A DNA stretch of 64,000 bases from Chryseobacterium sp. SN22 (GTDB lineage Bacteria > Bacteroidota > Bacteroidia > Flavobacteriales > Weeksellaceae), in contig NZ_VTSX01000010.1 of NCBI RefSeq assembly GCF_008329705.1, positions 1 to 64,000 of the forward strand. The letters are read 5' to 3'. Of this stretch, positions 1-9,422 are shown in pieces. The position numbers and the translations under genes were made by a program. The notes below the pieces were generated by a model. The model had not been told where the DNA came from. It worked only from the letters and a program-made list of their open reading frames with translations, and did not search any database. Position 1 is the stretch's first letter, and each line of letters begins with the position of its first letter.

Positions 1-152
1 AAGCAGCAGATTTAAAGGTAGATGTCGATATGGATAAAGGGGGCAGTTCAGATGGTTTGATGTCCAATCCTATTTTATGGGTTGCAGTAGCACTGATCCT
101 TATTCTTATCGTTGCTTTGGCAGCAAGAGGAAACGGAAGCAGCAGAGCTTAA
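1..152 (+). CDS. C-terminus of a small membrane protein (partial)
   Basis: The gene enters from outside the window, with codons in the frame beginning at base 3, and stops at TAA 150-152. The visible 49 residues contain one hydrophobic span (WVAVALILILIVALAA) followed by a short Gly/Ser/Arg tail. That suggests a single transmembrane helix near the C-terminus, after a polar Asp/Gly-rich stretch. I do not recognise the family, and no function can be assigned from this fragment. A hairpin terminator follows about 60 nt downstream. Confidence 0.6.
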   Translation, partial: AADLKVDVDMDKGGSSDGLMSNPILWVAVALILILIVALAARGNGSSRA

Positions 153-211
153 AAACAGGTAGGTTATACGAAAACAGGATATCTTTATCCTGCTAAAAAT
201 GAATTAAAACA

Positions 212-243
212 GGCTGTCTAAAGAATTAGGCAGCCTTAAATTT
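212..243 (+). terminator. Intrinsic terminator after the partial gene
   Basis: GGCTGTCT (212-219) pairs with AGGCAGCC (228-235), giving an 8-bp stem with one G-T pair and an 8-nt A-rich loop. A short T-rich run follows. It would end the transcript of the partial gene at the left edge. Confidence 0.6.
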
Positions 244-378
244 TGCTATTTCCTCTAAAGTCATAGTGCCGAAAGCTTTTCTGAACTTTAATTATTATAA
301 GGTTTCCTGACAATTTTATTTCATTATTTTTAACAAAAAATTATATTTTTCGCAGTGGTTTTGTAACCTTCTTATCAA

Positions 379-386
379 TAGTTTTG
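379..386 (+). promoter_or_regulatory. -7 promoter box TAGTTTTG
   Basis: This is a perfect match to the Bacteroidota -7 consensus TAnnTTTG, 21 nt before the start codon at 408. A TTG at 361-363 is closer than the usual -33 spacing, so only the -7 box is called. Confidence 0.55.
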
Positions 387-407
387 TCTTCTCTATAAAG
401 CAAACTA

Positions 408-2864
408 ATGACAAAATTCTTAACTTCCTTATTTTTATTTTTTACCATATTATTTTTCGGGCAAGGCCAGTTGAAAGTTTCCAGCAGAACAGACAAAAAG
501 CCTATTTATGATGCAGCGGTATATTGTGAAGATGAACTTCTCGGAAAAACCGATCTTAACGGTATTTTATCCTTTAAAACAAAATGTAAAAAGGTGGAAA
601 TCCTGGCCAGTAATTTTCAGGATGTGACCGCCGACGTAAAGAAATCAATGGAAGTGACGATGCAGCCTTTATCTGAAAAAATGGGCACCATCGACAAAGT
701 GGTTATTCAGGATAAAAGCGACCCGAAGGCCCTGAGAATTCTGGATGAAGTGAACAAAAGAGCCAAAGAAAACTCGCCCAAGTCCCTGGATTCCTACAAT
801 TTTAAATCCTACACTAAATTTTCGATCGATGTTGATAAAGACTCAGTAGATATTTATAAAAACTTTCTGGCGGTTAGAAAAGATTCACTTTCAAAAGTGG
901 ATAAAAAGGAAGTGAAGCAGACCAAAAAAGATGAAAAGGATTCTCTGACGGCGGAAGATTTTATCCAGGCTTCAGCGGAAGGCCAGATGTTTCTCTGGGA
1001 AAAAGCGGCCGAATACAAATATTCCAAAAGCTTCGGCGAAAAAACCAATATCATCGACAACCGGATGTCGGGTTTCAAAAATCCGATCTATGAAGCCCTG
1101 GCGATCAATATTTCCAACCTCGACCGGATCCCGAGACAGCTGAGGCCCGAAAACAGGAAACTGTTCAACTTTTATCTCTCCGATACCCTGCAGCTTGACG
1201 GAAGAAAAACCTATGTGATCAAATTCAAGGAAATTACTGACAAAAAGAAGCAAAACCCAAGAAAATTCAACGGGAAAATCTATGTAGATTCTGAAACCTA
1301 CGCCTTAAAAAAGTTTGAAAGCAGCAGCAAGAAGAAAAGTGAAGGCGAAATCGTCTCCGTCTGGAAGCCCATCGGCGGAAAATGGTTCCTGGATTACGAA
1401 GACATGAGGGTAAAGATGGGAGACCAGAGTTTTGACATCTCCAAAAAAGACAGCCTGAAACCGGGCCAGAAAGAAAAATACAACCAGAAAAGCTTTGGCA
1501 ATTACCTGTATGTAAAAAACCGCTTTTTCGATTTTGAGCTGAATAAAGAACAGAAAGCGTCCGACTTTAAAGGATACTCGCTGGAAGTGAAGAATTCTGA
1601 CGGCAGCCTTCTGGATCAATACCGGACCGATAGCCTGACGGCGAGGGAAAGTGCCACCTACACCAAAATCGACAGCTTTGTACAGAAGTACGATTTTGAA
1701 AAAAAACTCAATACCTTAACCCAGCTGATGCGGGGGAACCTGCGGTATAAAATCATTGATTTCGATATCACCAAGCTTTTCACATACGATCAGTACCAAG
1801 GTGTGAGATTAGGAATGGGAATCAAATTGAATGAAAAATTCAGCAAAACCTTTTCACCGGACGGATATTTCGGATACGGCTTTAAAGATCACCGGTGGAA
1901 ATACGGTCTGGGTCTGGATGTCAGATTATCGCAGAAAAGAACTTCGGTGTTCCGGGTTGAATACATCGAAGATATTTTTGCGGCAGGAAGGTTCAGCAAT
2001 GCGATGTGGGATATGATGATGAAAATTCCGGACCTCAACCTAGACCTTCACAATGCTACTTTCTATAGAAATCAGAAATGGGGTACTTCCTTCCTGTATG
2101 ATATTTCGAATTCGTTGAGCATAAAAATCGCACTGAATAAAGAAAAACAGCAGGCCCGTTTCGATTATCAGTACAAAGACCTCGGAAATGCCTTCGACAA
2201 TGCCAGCGCGGTCCTTTCCCTGAAATTCTCTCCGAATGATAAAAACATCATGACGCCAACCGGAAAATACACCTACGAAAAAGGCTATCCTCAAATATTT
2301 ATGAATTATGAACAGGGTTTCAGAACCTTGGGGGGAAACCTGGATTATCACCGGCTGGATGCTTTAATCATTCATCAATTCAGGTCAAAACTGGGCTTTA
2401 CCAACATCAAGCTTTTCGGAGGCCTTTCTTCCGGAAATGCGCCGATCTGGAAAAACTTTGAACTTGCCGGACAAAGGGACCTGACTCTGGAGAAATGGAC
2501 ATCCGCCGTCAGCACGCCTTCCAATCTGGGATTTGCCACCATGCCGGCCGGAACTTTCTTTGCCGATAAATTCGTTGCCTTTAAAGTGTCACAATATCTT
2601 CCCTTCAGGTTCAAGACTTTAGGAAAAAGATATTCGAACATTGAGCTTGAATACCAGGCGGCCGTCGGAAATATGAAAAACCGGGGAGACCATCAATTCA
2701 TGTTCCAGGTTTTGGATCATTACTATCAGGAAGCCGGAGTAATTTGGAACGGCTTTTTAGGAAGCCGATACAGTGTAGGCTTTTCCTACCGGTTAGGCTA
2801 TTATCAGACTTCAGAATTTAAAGATAATTTCGGGATTAAGGTTAAATTCAATTTACTGAACTAA
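408..2864 (+). CDS. DUF5686 family outer-membrane protein with carboxypeptidase-regulatory-like domain
   Basis: The 818-residue product has a signal peptide (about residues 1-20) and a small carboxypeptidase-regulatory-like beta-sandwich (about 22-90, with the typical KPIYDAAV and GKTDLNGILSF segments). A DUF5686 region follows from about residue 105 (QDKSDPKALRILDEVNKRAKENSPKSL, shortened here as DKSDPKALRIL). The C-terminal half is rich in alternating aromatic strands, as expected for an outer-membrane beta-barrel. Such proteins are common in Bacteroidota and their exact role is unknown. The gene at 6763 is a shorter paralogue without the N-terminal sandwich. The ATG at 408 follows an A-rich leader and a -7 box, which supports this start. 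Confidence 0.88.
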   Translation: MTKFLTSLFLFFTILFFGQGQLKVSSRTDKKPIYDAAVYCEDELLGKTDLNGILSFKTKCKKVEILASNFQDVTADVKKSMEVTMQPLSEKMGTIDKVVIQDKSDPKALRILDEVNKRAKENSPKSLDSYNFKSYTKFSIDVDKDSVDIYKNFLAVRKDSLSKVDKKEVKQTKKDEKDSLTAEDFIQASAEGQMFLWEKAAEYKYSKSFGEKTNIIDNRMSGFKNPIYEALAINISNLDRIPRQLRPENRKLFNFYLSDTLQLDGRKTYVIKFKEITDKKKQNPRKFNGKIYVDSETYALKKFESSSKKKSEGEIVSVWKPIGGKWFLDYEDMRVKMGDQSFDISKKDSLKPGQKEKYNQKSFGNYLYVKNRFFDFELNKEQKASDFKGYSLEVKNSDGSLLDQYRTDSLTARESATYTKIDSFVQKYDFEKKLNTLTQLMRGNLRYKIIDFDITKLFTYDQYQGVRLGMGIKLNEKFSKTFSPDGYFGYGFKDHRWKYGLGLDVRLSQKRTSVFRVEYIEDIFAAGRFSNAMWDMMMKIPDLNLDLHNATFYRNQKWGTSFLYDISNSLSIKIALNKEKQQARFDYQYKDLGNAFDNASAVLSLKFSPNDKNIMTPTGKYTYEKGYPQIFMNYEQGFRTLGGNLDYHRLDALIIHQFRSKLGFTNIKLFGGLSSGNAPIWKNFELAGQRDLTLEKWTSAVSTPSNLGFATMPAGTFFADKFVAFKVSQYLPFRFKTLGKRYSNIELEYQAAVGNMKNRGDHQFMFQVLDHYYQEAGVIWNGFLGSRYSVGFSYRLGYYQTSEFKDNFGIKVKFNLLN

Positions 2865-2900
2865 CAGTATCCTTTAATGATGATCATTATTGTTTCGATG

Positions 2901-2930
2901 GAGCGGACTTTTGGTCCGCTCTTTTATTTT
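2901..2930 (+). terminator. Intrinsic terminator
   Basis: GAGCGGAC (2901-2908) and GTCCGCTC (2914-2921) form a perfect 8-bp stem with a TTTTG loop, followed by a T-rich run. It lies 37 nt after the DUF5686 gene. The remaining 250 nt up to the next promoter show nothing I can name. Confidence 0.85.
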
Positions 2931-3180
2931 TCACAGATTTCATGGCTGTTTGCGCATATTACTAGCTTTTATACTTTCCTGGAAGAATATTACTAAGCCT
3001 ATTCATCCCTTAAGGATCTAACATAGTATCAGAGATTCACTTGGAAAGATCTGCTGCAGATTACCTGTATTATTTTGATTCATTCTAATTATTGAAACTC
3101 CCGTAACATTCCGTTGCTTTTCATAAGGAAAATTTAATTTCCCTGCCACAGCTATTAAAATCCAATTAATACCAGAACAC

Positions 3181-3188
3181 TAGCTTTG
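3181..3188 (+). promoter_or_regulatory. -7 promoter box TAGCTTTG
   Basis: Perfect TAnnTTTG match, 21 nt before the ATG at 3210. It argues against the upstream TTG at 3186, which lies inside the box itself. Confidence 0.6.
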
Positions 3189-3209
3189 CAGCATCGAAAT
3201 AAAGCAATT

Positions 3210-4688
3210 ATGAAAATCCAAAAAACGATGGGCGTGCTGTTTTTAGCAGCGGCACTTTTCCAGAACTGTAGTGATGAAACAACTGATCCTAATGAAAATC
3301 CGGTAAACCAGAACATTAAAATCGAGAACTACTCTAAAGAATCTGCTTTTGCCTATGGCATGAGCGGTTTTGAAAACCTGAACATCACCACTTTAATTTC
3401 CAGCTCTGATGTGCTTGCCGGAAGTCCGAACTTCGTGTTTGCAGGACAGCCGGACGGAATGGGTATCATGAAAGATCCCAATTCAGACGGATATCTGATG
3501 ATCACCAACCATGAAATTACCAAATCAGTCTCCAGAGTCTATTTAGATAAAACTTTCAAACCGGTAAAAGGGGAATACATCCTGAACGGCATCGGAGGAA
3601 TGACCAGACTATGTTCCGCAACATTGGCTACGGTTGCAGAGCATGGGTTCAGTGCTTTCCTTACAGCCGGGGAATCCGGAGAAGAAAGTATGGTACATGC
3701 GATTAACCCGCTTGCAGCCGCTGCTCAGGCTGCAGACCAATCCAGGGTAAAGCCGGCATTAGGAAAAGCTTCAATGGAAAATGCCGTTCCGCTTCCTAAA
3801 GATATTTCCAACGGGAAAACCTATATTATGATCGGTGAAGACCAGTCTTTCAGCTCTTCCCACCAGTCGGCAGGACAGCTGATCATGTATGTCTCCGATA
3901 CCCAGGGTGATCTGAACAACGGTAAATTATACGCTTTGAAGAGAACCAACAACAATTACACGGAGACGAACATGACAAAAGGAAGCCAGTACGATGTGGA
4001 ATTTGTGGAAATCTCCAACGCCAAGAACCTTACCGGAGCACAGATCAATCAGAAAAATATCGATAACAACGCGATCCGTTTTTCAAGGGTTGAAGATGTG
4101 GATTACCGGAAAGGAGCCGGAAAAGGAAGAGAAATCTACTTTACCGCTACAGGAGAATCTTCAGACGGGGTAAATCCGAAAGCCGGACTGACAATGTGGG
4201 GAAGGGTGTACAAACTTGTCCTGAACGAAAACAATATGCTTACCGGAAAACTTGAAGTAGTAGCTGAAGGAGATTCAAACCCGGGAAGCAACCTGATCAA
4301 TCCGGATAACCTTTGTGTAACGGAGAATTATGTATATATCCAGGAAGACGGGGATTCATACTACCCTGCTGCCACGCACGATTCTTATATCTGGCAGCTG
4401 AACATCAGCACCAAGCAGTACAAGCCATGGCTGAATATGAAGCACAACAGAAACGACGCTGCATGGCAGACCGCCTACAACCAGTCGGGACAGCTGACGA
4501 AATGGGGATCATGGGAATACGGTGCGATGATTGATATTTCAGACATCATCGGTGTTCCCAATACTTTTGCGGTAAACATCCATTCCCATACCTGGCAGAA
4601 AGATGCTTTTGCCAATGCAGACGGGGCCGGGGTAAATACCAACAAAGAAGGCGGACAGACCCTGATCATCAGAAACGTTCAAAAATAA
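3210..4688 (+). CDS. PhoX-like (DUF839) phosphatase family lipoprotein
   Basis: The 492-residue product starts MKIQKTMG and has a lipoprotein signal ending in LFQNC, so it is probably anchored in the outer or inner membrane. The body resembles the DUF839/PhoX beta-propeller phosphatases. Supporting features are an early GMGIMKDPNSDGYLMITNHEI segment (shortened), GMTRLCSATLA, a mid-protein RVEDVDYRKG, and a late NPDNLCVTENYVYIQEDG-type segment where PhoX proteins bind calcium and substrate. PhoX enzymes hydrolyse phosphate esters, but the substrate here is unknown. It precedes a di-haem peroxidase gene, and a terminator lies between them. The upstream TTG start was rejected because it overlaps the -7 box. 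Confidence 0.8.
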   Translation: MKIQKTMGVLFLAAALFQNCSDETTDPNENPVNQNIKIENYSKESAFAYGMSGFENLNITTLISSSDVLAGSPNFVFAGQPDGMGIMKDPNSDGYLMITNHEITKSVSRVYLDKTFKPVKGEYILNGIGGMTRLCSATLATVAEHGFSAFLTAGESGEESMVHAINPLAAAAQAADQSRVKPALGKASMENAVPLPKDISNGKTYIMIGEDQSFSSSHQSAGQLIMYVSDTQGDLNNGKLYALKRTNNNYTETNMTKGSQYDVEFVEISNAKNLTGAQINQKNIDNNAIRFSRVEDVDYRKGAGKGREIYFTATGESSDGVNPKAGLTMWGRVYKLVLNENNMLTGKLEVVAEGDSNPGSNLINPDNLCVTENYVYIQEDGDSYYPAATHDSYIWQLNISTKQYKPWLNMKHNRNDAAWQTAYNQSGQLTKWGSWEYGAMIDISDIIGVPNTFAVNIHSHTWQKDAFANADGAGVNTNKEGGQTLIIRNVQK

Positions 4689-4709
4689 AATTACTATCAT
4701 TCTTAACAG

Positions 4710-4742
4710 GTATCAGTAGGAGAAATTCTGCTGATACTTTTT
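4710..4742 (+). terminator. Intrinsic terminator between PhoX-like and peroxidase genes
   Basis: GTATCAG (4710-4716) pairs with CTGATAC (4731-4737), and TTTTT follows immediately. The next start codon is only 9 nt away, so the peroxidase gene may be expressed by partial read-through. Confidence 0.75.
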
Positions 4743-4750
4743 CATATCCT

Positions 4751-6562
4751 ATGAAAATCATTCTTAAATATCCTTTCGCTGTTTTTCTTTTCATCATTTT
4801 TATCGTATTCGGGACTTTGCAGTGTACGCAGAATCAGCAGCCGCTTCAGGATGACCTTTCCGAAGTGAAAAGAGAGCTTTTCAGAAACAATAATGACTTT
4901 CTGAGCCGGACCAACCAGCTGATGGAAATGATATCCGGAACTCAGGACCAGGCATCGCTTCAGAGAAAATTTGAAGAACTCAGGACAACCTATAAAAAAA
5001 TGGAATGGGCGGTCGAATATTTCCTTCCGCAGACCGCACGCTTCATTAACGGGCCTGCCCTTCCTGAAATCGAAATGCAGGAACATACGGAAATTGAACC
5101 TGAAGGACTACAGGTCCTGGAAGAACTGCTCTATCCTTATGATCCGGCCAATAAAGAGGAAGTGATCCGTATGCTTAAAAACCTTATCAATAAAAGCAAT
5201 GCCATTAAAGTAAACTTCCAGGCCATCACCATTTCCAAAGACCAGGTATTTGATGCCCTGAGACAGGAAGTGTTCAGGATTTCCAGCCTGGGAATTGCAG
5301 GATTCGATACTCCGGTTTCAGCCACTTTTTTAAAGGAAATCCCTTACGCCTTAAATGCTGTAAAGACTACTCTTCAACAGATTGCCACGGAAAAATCAAA
5401 AGAAAAAGCACTGCCTGAAATCAATACGGAAATTGATGCTTCCGCCGCTTACCTGAAAAAGAACACGGATAAAAATACATTCGACTATATCAATTTTATC
5501 CCCGATCACCTGAATACCATTACTTCGCTGATGATCGATTTTCAGAAACAGGAGGATATTCCGGCTATCGAAGTTACTTCGGCGCTCAACAAAAAGGCCA
5601 GGACCTTCTACTCCAAAAACGCATTCAATCCCAATGCATTTGTTCCCGGAAAACAGTTTGAAATGTCTGTTGAAAAAGTGAAGCTCGGTAAACAGCTTTT
5701 TAATGACAATATCTTATCCGATAACAATTCCCGGAGCTGTGCTACCTGCCATATCGCAGAAAAGGCATTTACCGACGGACGGGAAAAATCCATGTCGCTT
5801 ACCGATTCGCCTTTGCAGAGAAATACGCCTTCGCTGAGCTATTCGGCTTTCCAGCACGGCCAGTTCTGGGATATGCGTAAGGATGATCTGGAAGGACAGA
5901 GTTCTGCTGTGATTACCAATAAAGAAGAAATGCATGGCGACCTCAGCAAAATTATCGCGAAGATCAACGCCAATGCACAATACCGTACTGCATTTGCAAA
6001 TATTTACAAAGGAAAGAATGCCGAAATCTGGCAGCTGCAGAATGTACTGGCCAGCTACATCCGCTCCCTTGCGTCATTCACTTCGGATTTTGACGAATAT
6101 ATGAGAGGGAATAAAAAGGCAATGACGAAAAGCCAGAAAAAAGGGTTTAACCTATTTATGGGGAAAGCCCAATGCGCCATCTGCCATTTCTTACCGCTTT
6201 TTAACGGGACGGTTCCGCCGAATTATACCAAAACCGAGCAGGAAGTCCTGGGGATTGCAGAGAATTCATCCAACCGGACAGCAGACAAAGATTCGGGGCG
6301 GGGTAAATTCCACGAAACGGTAGCTTTTTTACAGCATTCCTTTAAAACACCTACCCTGAGGAACATCAGTAAAACAGCACCTTATATGCATAACGGCGGT
6401 TACAAAACTTTGCAGGAAGTCATGCAGTTCTACAATAAAGGCGGTGGAAAAGGGCTCGGCCTGAAAGCCGGTAACCAGACGCTTTCCGATGCTCCGCTGG
6501 ATCTGTCTGAAAAGGAAATGGCGGAAGTCATCGATTTTCTAAACGCACTTGACGATCATTAA
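4751..6562 (+). CDS. Di-haem cytochrome c peroxidase / MauG family lipoprotein
   Basis: The 603-residue product has a hydrophobic N-terminus ending in GTLQC, which looks like a lipoprotein signal. A helical region of about 290 residues without a clear family follows. The second half has two c-type haem sites, CATCH at about residues 330-334 and CAICH at about 475-479, and the AFTDG and TPTLRNI segments seen in bacterial di-haem peroxidases. These enzymes reduce peroxide or oxidise partner proteins in the periplasm. The long N-terminal extension is more than the roughly 350 residues the peroxidase module needs. ATG 4751 is the only start that gives a proper signal. Confidence 0.88.
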   Translation: MKIILKYPFAVFLFIIFIVFGTLQCTQNQQPLQDDLSEVKRELFRNNNDFLSRTNQLMEMISGTQDQASLQRKFEELRTTYKKMEWAVEYFLPQTARFINGPALPEIEMQEHTEIEPEGLQVLEELLYPYDPANKEEVIRMLKNLINKSNAIKVNFQAITISKDQVFDALRQEVFRISSLGIAGFDTPVSATFLKEIPYALNAVKTTLQQIATEKSKEKALPEINTEIDASAAYLKKNTDKNTFDYINFIPDHLNTITSLMIDFQKQEDIPAIEVTSALNKKARTFYSKNAFNPNAFVPGKQFEMSVEKVKLGKQLFNDNILSDNNSRSCATCHIAEKAFTDGREKSMSLTDSPLQRNTPSLSYSAFQHGQFWDMRKDDLEGQSSAVITNKEEMHGDLSKIIAKINANAQYRTAFANIYKGKNAEIWQLQNVLASYIRSLASFTSDFDEYMRGNKKAMTKSQKKGFNLFMGKAQCAICHFLPLFNGTVPPNYTKTEQEVLGIAENSSNRTADKDSGRGKFHETVAFLQHSFKTPTLRNISKTAPYMHNGGYKTLQEVMQFYNKGGGKGLGLKAGNQTLSDAPLDLSEKEMAEVIDFLNALDDH

Positions 6563-6563
6563 C

Positions 6564-6588
6564 AATCCCGGAAATTCCGGGATTTTTT
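6564..6588 (+). terminator. Intrinsic terminator
   Basis: AATCCCGG and CCGGGATT form a stem around an AAATT loop, followed by six T residues. It lies directly after the peroxidase stop codon. Confidence 0.9.
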
Positions 6589-6742
6589 GTGACCTGAAAA
6601 TTCCGATAAAACTTTGTATTAATTTTTCCCGTAAAAACAAGTTCAGGCTACGGTAAGTGAAAGACATTCCTTCTAATCTATAAAATTTTGTTAACCTGCT
6701 AAAACCGGACGGTAAAAACTTTTCCGTGCGGAGAAATATTAT

Positions 6743-6750
6743 TAATTTTG
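6743..6750 (+). promoter_or_regulatory. -7 promoter box TAATTTTG
   Basis: Perfect TAnnTTTG box 12 nt upstream of ATG 6763. The transcript leader would be very short. The TTG inside the box is not a credible start codon. Confidence 0.6.
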
Positions 6751-6762
6751 AAAGGTTTTTTT

Positions 6763-8967
6763 ATGAAAAGGATTTTATTGTTTTTAGGTCTTTTATTCTG
6801 GATTTTTGGTTTCTCACAATCGAAAGTTACCGCCATTGAAGGCATTACCATCGAAGACAAAAGCGATCCGAGAGCATTGGAAATCCTGAAGAAAGTCAAC
6901 CAGGTGTTTCGGGAAAACTCACCCAAGACCCTGGATTCCTATTCTTACAAATCGTATGAAAAAATTTCTTTGGACATCGACGAAGACAGCATTTCGCAGT
7001 ATAACAAATTTTTTGAGGAAACCGGAATGTTCAGGGAAAAACGCAGAAAAGATTCGCTGAACAACATTTCGGCGCGAAAAATATTTTCCAAAAGCAAACT
7101 CTTCCTCTGGGAAAGGGCGCAGGAATTTCTGTACTCCAAACAATACGGTGAAAAAATCAATATCCTTGACAACCGGATTTCCGGGCTGAAGCAGCCGATC
7201 TACGAAATGATTGCCCTCCAGCAAAGCAACCGGGACAAGCTTCCCGATCAGCTGAAACAGGAAAACCGCGGACTGTACCGGTTTTTCCTTACGGACACCA
7301 TTGAAATGGACGGCCGGAAAAACTTTGTTATCCGCTTCAGGGAAGTCAATTTTAAAAAGCCGGATAAAAAACGGAAATACAACGGTGCCATTTATGTGGA
7401 TACCGAAACCTACGGCGTTAAGAAGATCGAAAATTTCAGCAAGAATAAGAACGACGGCATTATTACCAGCACCTGGATTTTCTTTCATAACAAATGGTTT
7501 CTGGCCCATGAAACCGTAAAGCTGAAGATGAGCAACATGAAGCTTGAAGAAGAAGATCCTCAGCATTCCGACGAAAAAACGGACCGGAAGAAGAGACAGA
7601 CCTTCGGAACCTATGCTTTTCTGACTTCCCGGTATTTTGATTATCAGTCTCCCGCGGATAACAGCCCCGCGGATTTTAAAGGGTATACCTTTTCCGTAAA
7701 AAATATACTCGGAAATACCCTGGACCGTTACCGTACCGATCCGCTGACAGAACGGGAAAAAAACACCTACAAAACCATCGACAGCCTGGGCCGCAGATAC
7801 AACATCGACAATAAAGCACAGATTCTAAGCGGTCTGCTGAATGGCCAGATCCGTGCAGGTGTGATGGATTTTGCGGTGGATGAGATCGTCAATTACAATT
7901 TATATGAAGGATTCCGGGTCGGCCTGAAAGCCAAGCTTAACGAAAATTTCAGCCCTTATTTCTCCCCGGATTATACATTCGCCTATGGTTTTAAAGACGA
8001 TAAGTGGAAGTACAGGATTGGGCTGGATATGAAAACGACCCTCGAAAAAGACTCTTATTTTCGGGTGGAATATTATGATGACGTAACTGCTTCGGGTGAA
8101 TTCTCGCGCAGGTTGTGGAATTTTAAGATGCGTATGGCCAATTACGGAAATAACCTGAATAACGACCGGTATTACCATTACAGAGGTGCATCCGTATCTT
8201 ACCTGAATGATGTTACCAACGGGCTCACACTGGTTTTCGCGGCACGCAGGAACCTGGAAGAAGCCATGTTCGACTATTCTTTTCAGGGAAGAGGTTCTTC
8301 GTTTGAAAATTTCAACACCCTGTTTACCCTGAAATATTCCCCCAACTCTACCAATATTATGACTCCGCAGGGAAAATCGCTGATCGACCAGAAGTACCCG
8401 GAACTTTATTTTAATTATGAGCAGAGCTATAAGATGTTTGGCGGAGACTTAAGGTATGCGCGATTCGATGCCCTTTTTGTTTACAATTTTAAAACCATGT
8501 TCGGAACAACGGGATTCAGACTGTATGGAGGGATGGTTTTCGGAGGCGCCCCGATCTGGAAAAACTTTACCATGAACGGACTGGCCTCGCCGAGAAGGGA
8601 TTTTAATTTTAACCTTACCTCATTCCTCGGTTTTGCTACTCTGGAAGGCGGGAAATATTACAACGACCGTTTTGTAGCCTATTATTTTACCCATAAGCTG
8701 CCATTGTATTTTAAAAGTTTCGGCCAGAATATTTCGAGCTTCGACTTTGTCCTGCGCGGAACCATCGGAGATATGGAAAAAGCAGAATACCACCAGTTCA
8801 GGTTCCGCCCGCTGAACCATCTTTACCAGGAAGTCGGTCTGGAATGGAACAATTTCCTTTCCACATACTTCAACCTGGGATTGTTTTACCGGGTCGGTTA
8901 TTATACCACCCACAACTTTAAGCAGAACTTTGCCGTTCAGTTCAAATTAAAATTACTTGAATTCTAA
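6763..8967 (+). CDS. DUF5686 family outer-membrane protein (paralogue, without N-terminal sandwich)
   Basis: The 734-residue product starts MKRILLFLGLLFWIFGFSQ, a clear signal peptide. It then goes directly into the DUF5686 core (EDKSDPRALEILKKVNQ), the same motif as in the gene at 408. Shared segments through the barrel half include YVDTETYGVKKIENF versus YVDSETYALKKFESS, and both proteins have GAPIWKNF near the end. It ends in a hydrophobic strand (FAVQFKLKLLEF) with a terminal Phe, a typical outer-membrane insertion signal. It lacks the carboxypeptidase-like domain of its paralogue. Its role is unknown; outer-membrane location is inferred. Confidence 0.87.
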   Translation: MKRILLFLGLLFWIFGFSQSKVTAIEGITIEDKSDPRALEILKKVNQVFRENSPKTLDSYSYKSYEKISLDIDEDSISQYNKFFEETGMFREKRRKDSLNNISARKIFSKSKLFLWERAQEFLYSKQYGEKINILDNRISGLKQPIYEMIALQQSNRDKLPDQLKQENRGLYRFFLTDTIEMDGRKNFVIRFREVNFKKPDKKRKYNGAIYVDTETYGVKKIENFSKNKNDGIITSTWIFFHNKWFLAHETVKLKMSNMKLEEEDPQHSDEKTDRKKRQTFGTYAFLTSRYFDYQSPADNSPADFKGYTFSVKNILGNTLDRYRTDPLTEREKNTYKTIDSLGRRYNIDNKAQILSGLLNGQIRAGVMDFAVDEIVNYNLYEGFRVGLKAKLNENFSPYFSPDYTFAYGFKDDKWKYRIGLDMKTTLEKDSYFRVEYYDDVTASGEFSRRLWNFKMRMANYGNNLNNDRYYHYRGASVSYLNDVTNGLTLVFAARRNLEEAMFDYSFQGRGSSFENFNTLFTLKYSPNSTNIMTPQGKSLIDQKYPELYFNYEQSYKMFGGDLRYARFDALFVYNFKTMFGTTGFRLYGGMVFGGAPIWKNFTMNGLASPRRDFNFNLTSFLGFATLEGGKYYNDRFVAYYFTHKLPLYFKSFGQNISSFDFVLRGTIGDMEKAEYHQFRFRPLNHLYQEVGLEWNNFLSTYFNLGLFYRVGYYTTHNFKQNFAVQFKLKLLEF

Positions 8968-9018
8968 ACCCATCTGATTTGCCCTACCTAAAGGCCGGAT
9001 AAAATAAAATAACAAACA

Positions 9019-9255
9019 ATGCAGAAAATAGAAATAAAAGCAGACCAGTTTTTTGAATTATTAAAATTAAAAGACACCTCGATGTGGGAAATTTTTGCCC
9101 GGATGATCGACGGAAACGAAAAAGAAATCATCTTCCTGGATCATGAAGAAAAGATTCTCTTCAACTATATCCTTCCTTCCAATCCTGAAAAGCTGGAAGA
9201 AGACCGCGCTGAATTTTCCAAGCAGTTTGCCGATAAGCTGGCGAATTTGAATTGA
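9019..9255 (+). CDS. Small conserved hypothetical protein
   Basis: This is a 78-residue acidic soluble protein with no signal or membrane segment, ending in a helical EELEEDRAEFSKQFADKL-type tail. It starts 51 nt after the DUF5686 gene behind an A-rich leader (AATAACAAACA), typical of translated genes here. I do not recognise the family. It may be co-transcribed with the upstream gene, since no terminator separates them. Confidence 0.7.
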   Translation: MQKIEIKADQFFELLKLKDTSMWEIFARMIDGNEKEIIFLDHEEKILFNYILPSNPEKLEEDRAEFSKQFADKLANLN

Positions 9256-9269
9256 AATGGAGAGTTTTT

Positions 9270-9297
9270 TAGTTATTAGTTATTAGTTATTAGTTAT
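9270..9297. repeat. Tandem repeat TAGTTAT x4
   Basis: Four exact head-to-tail copies of the 7-mer TAGTTAT lie just after the small gene. The following AT-rich stretch to 9422 holds loose variants of AACTTATAATTTA and ACTCATAATTTAC, the same simple style as the dispersed intergenic repeats at 12.1, 30.3 and 40.7 kb. Confidence 0.7.
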
Positions 9298-9422
9298 TGA
9301 AAGTTACAAACAGATGGTTTAATCCATTGATTTTTAATAAAAATGTTTAATTATAATATCGGGAAGTTACAACTGATAACTTACGACTCACAACTTATAA
9401 TTTAAAACTTATCACTCATAAT

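Noticed and set aside
6919..7566. 215-residue minus-strand frame
   Set aside because: It is a shadow of the DUF5686 gene; no signal, motif or start context.
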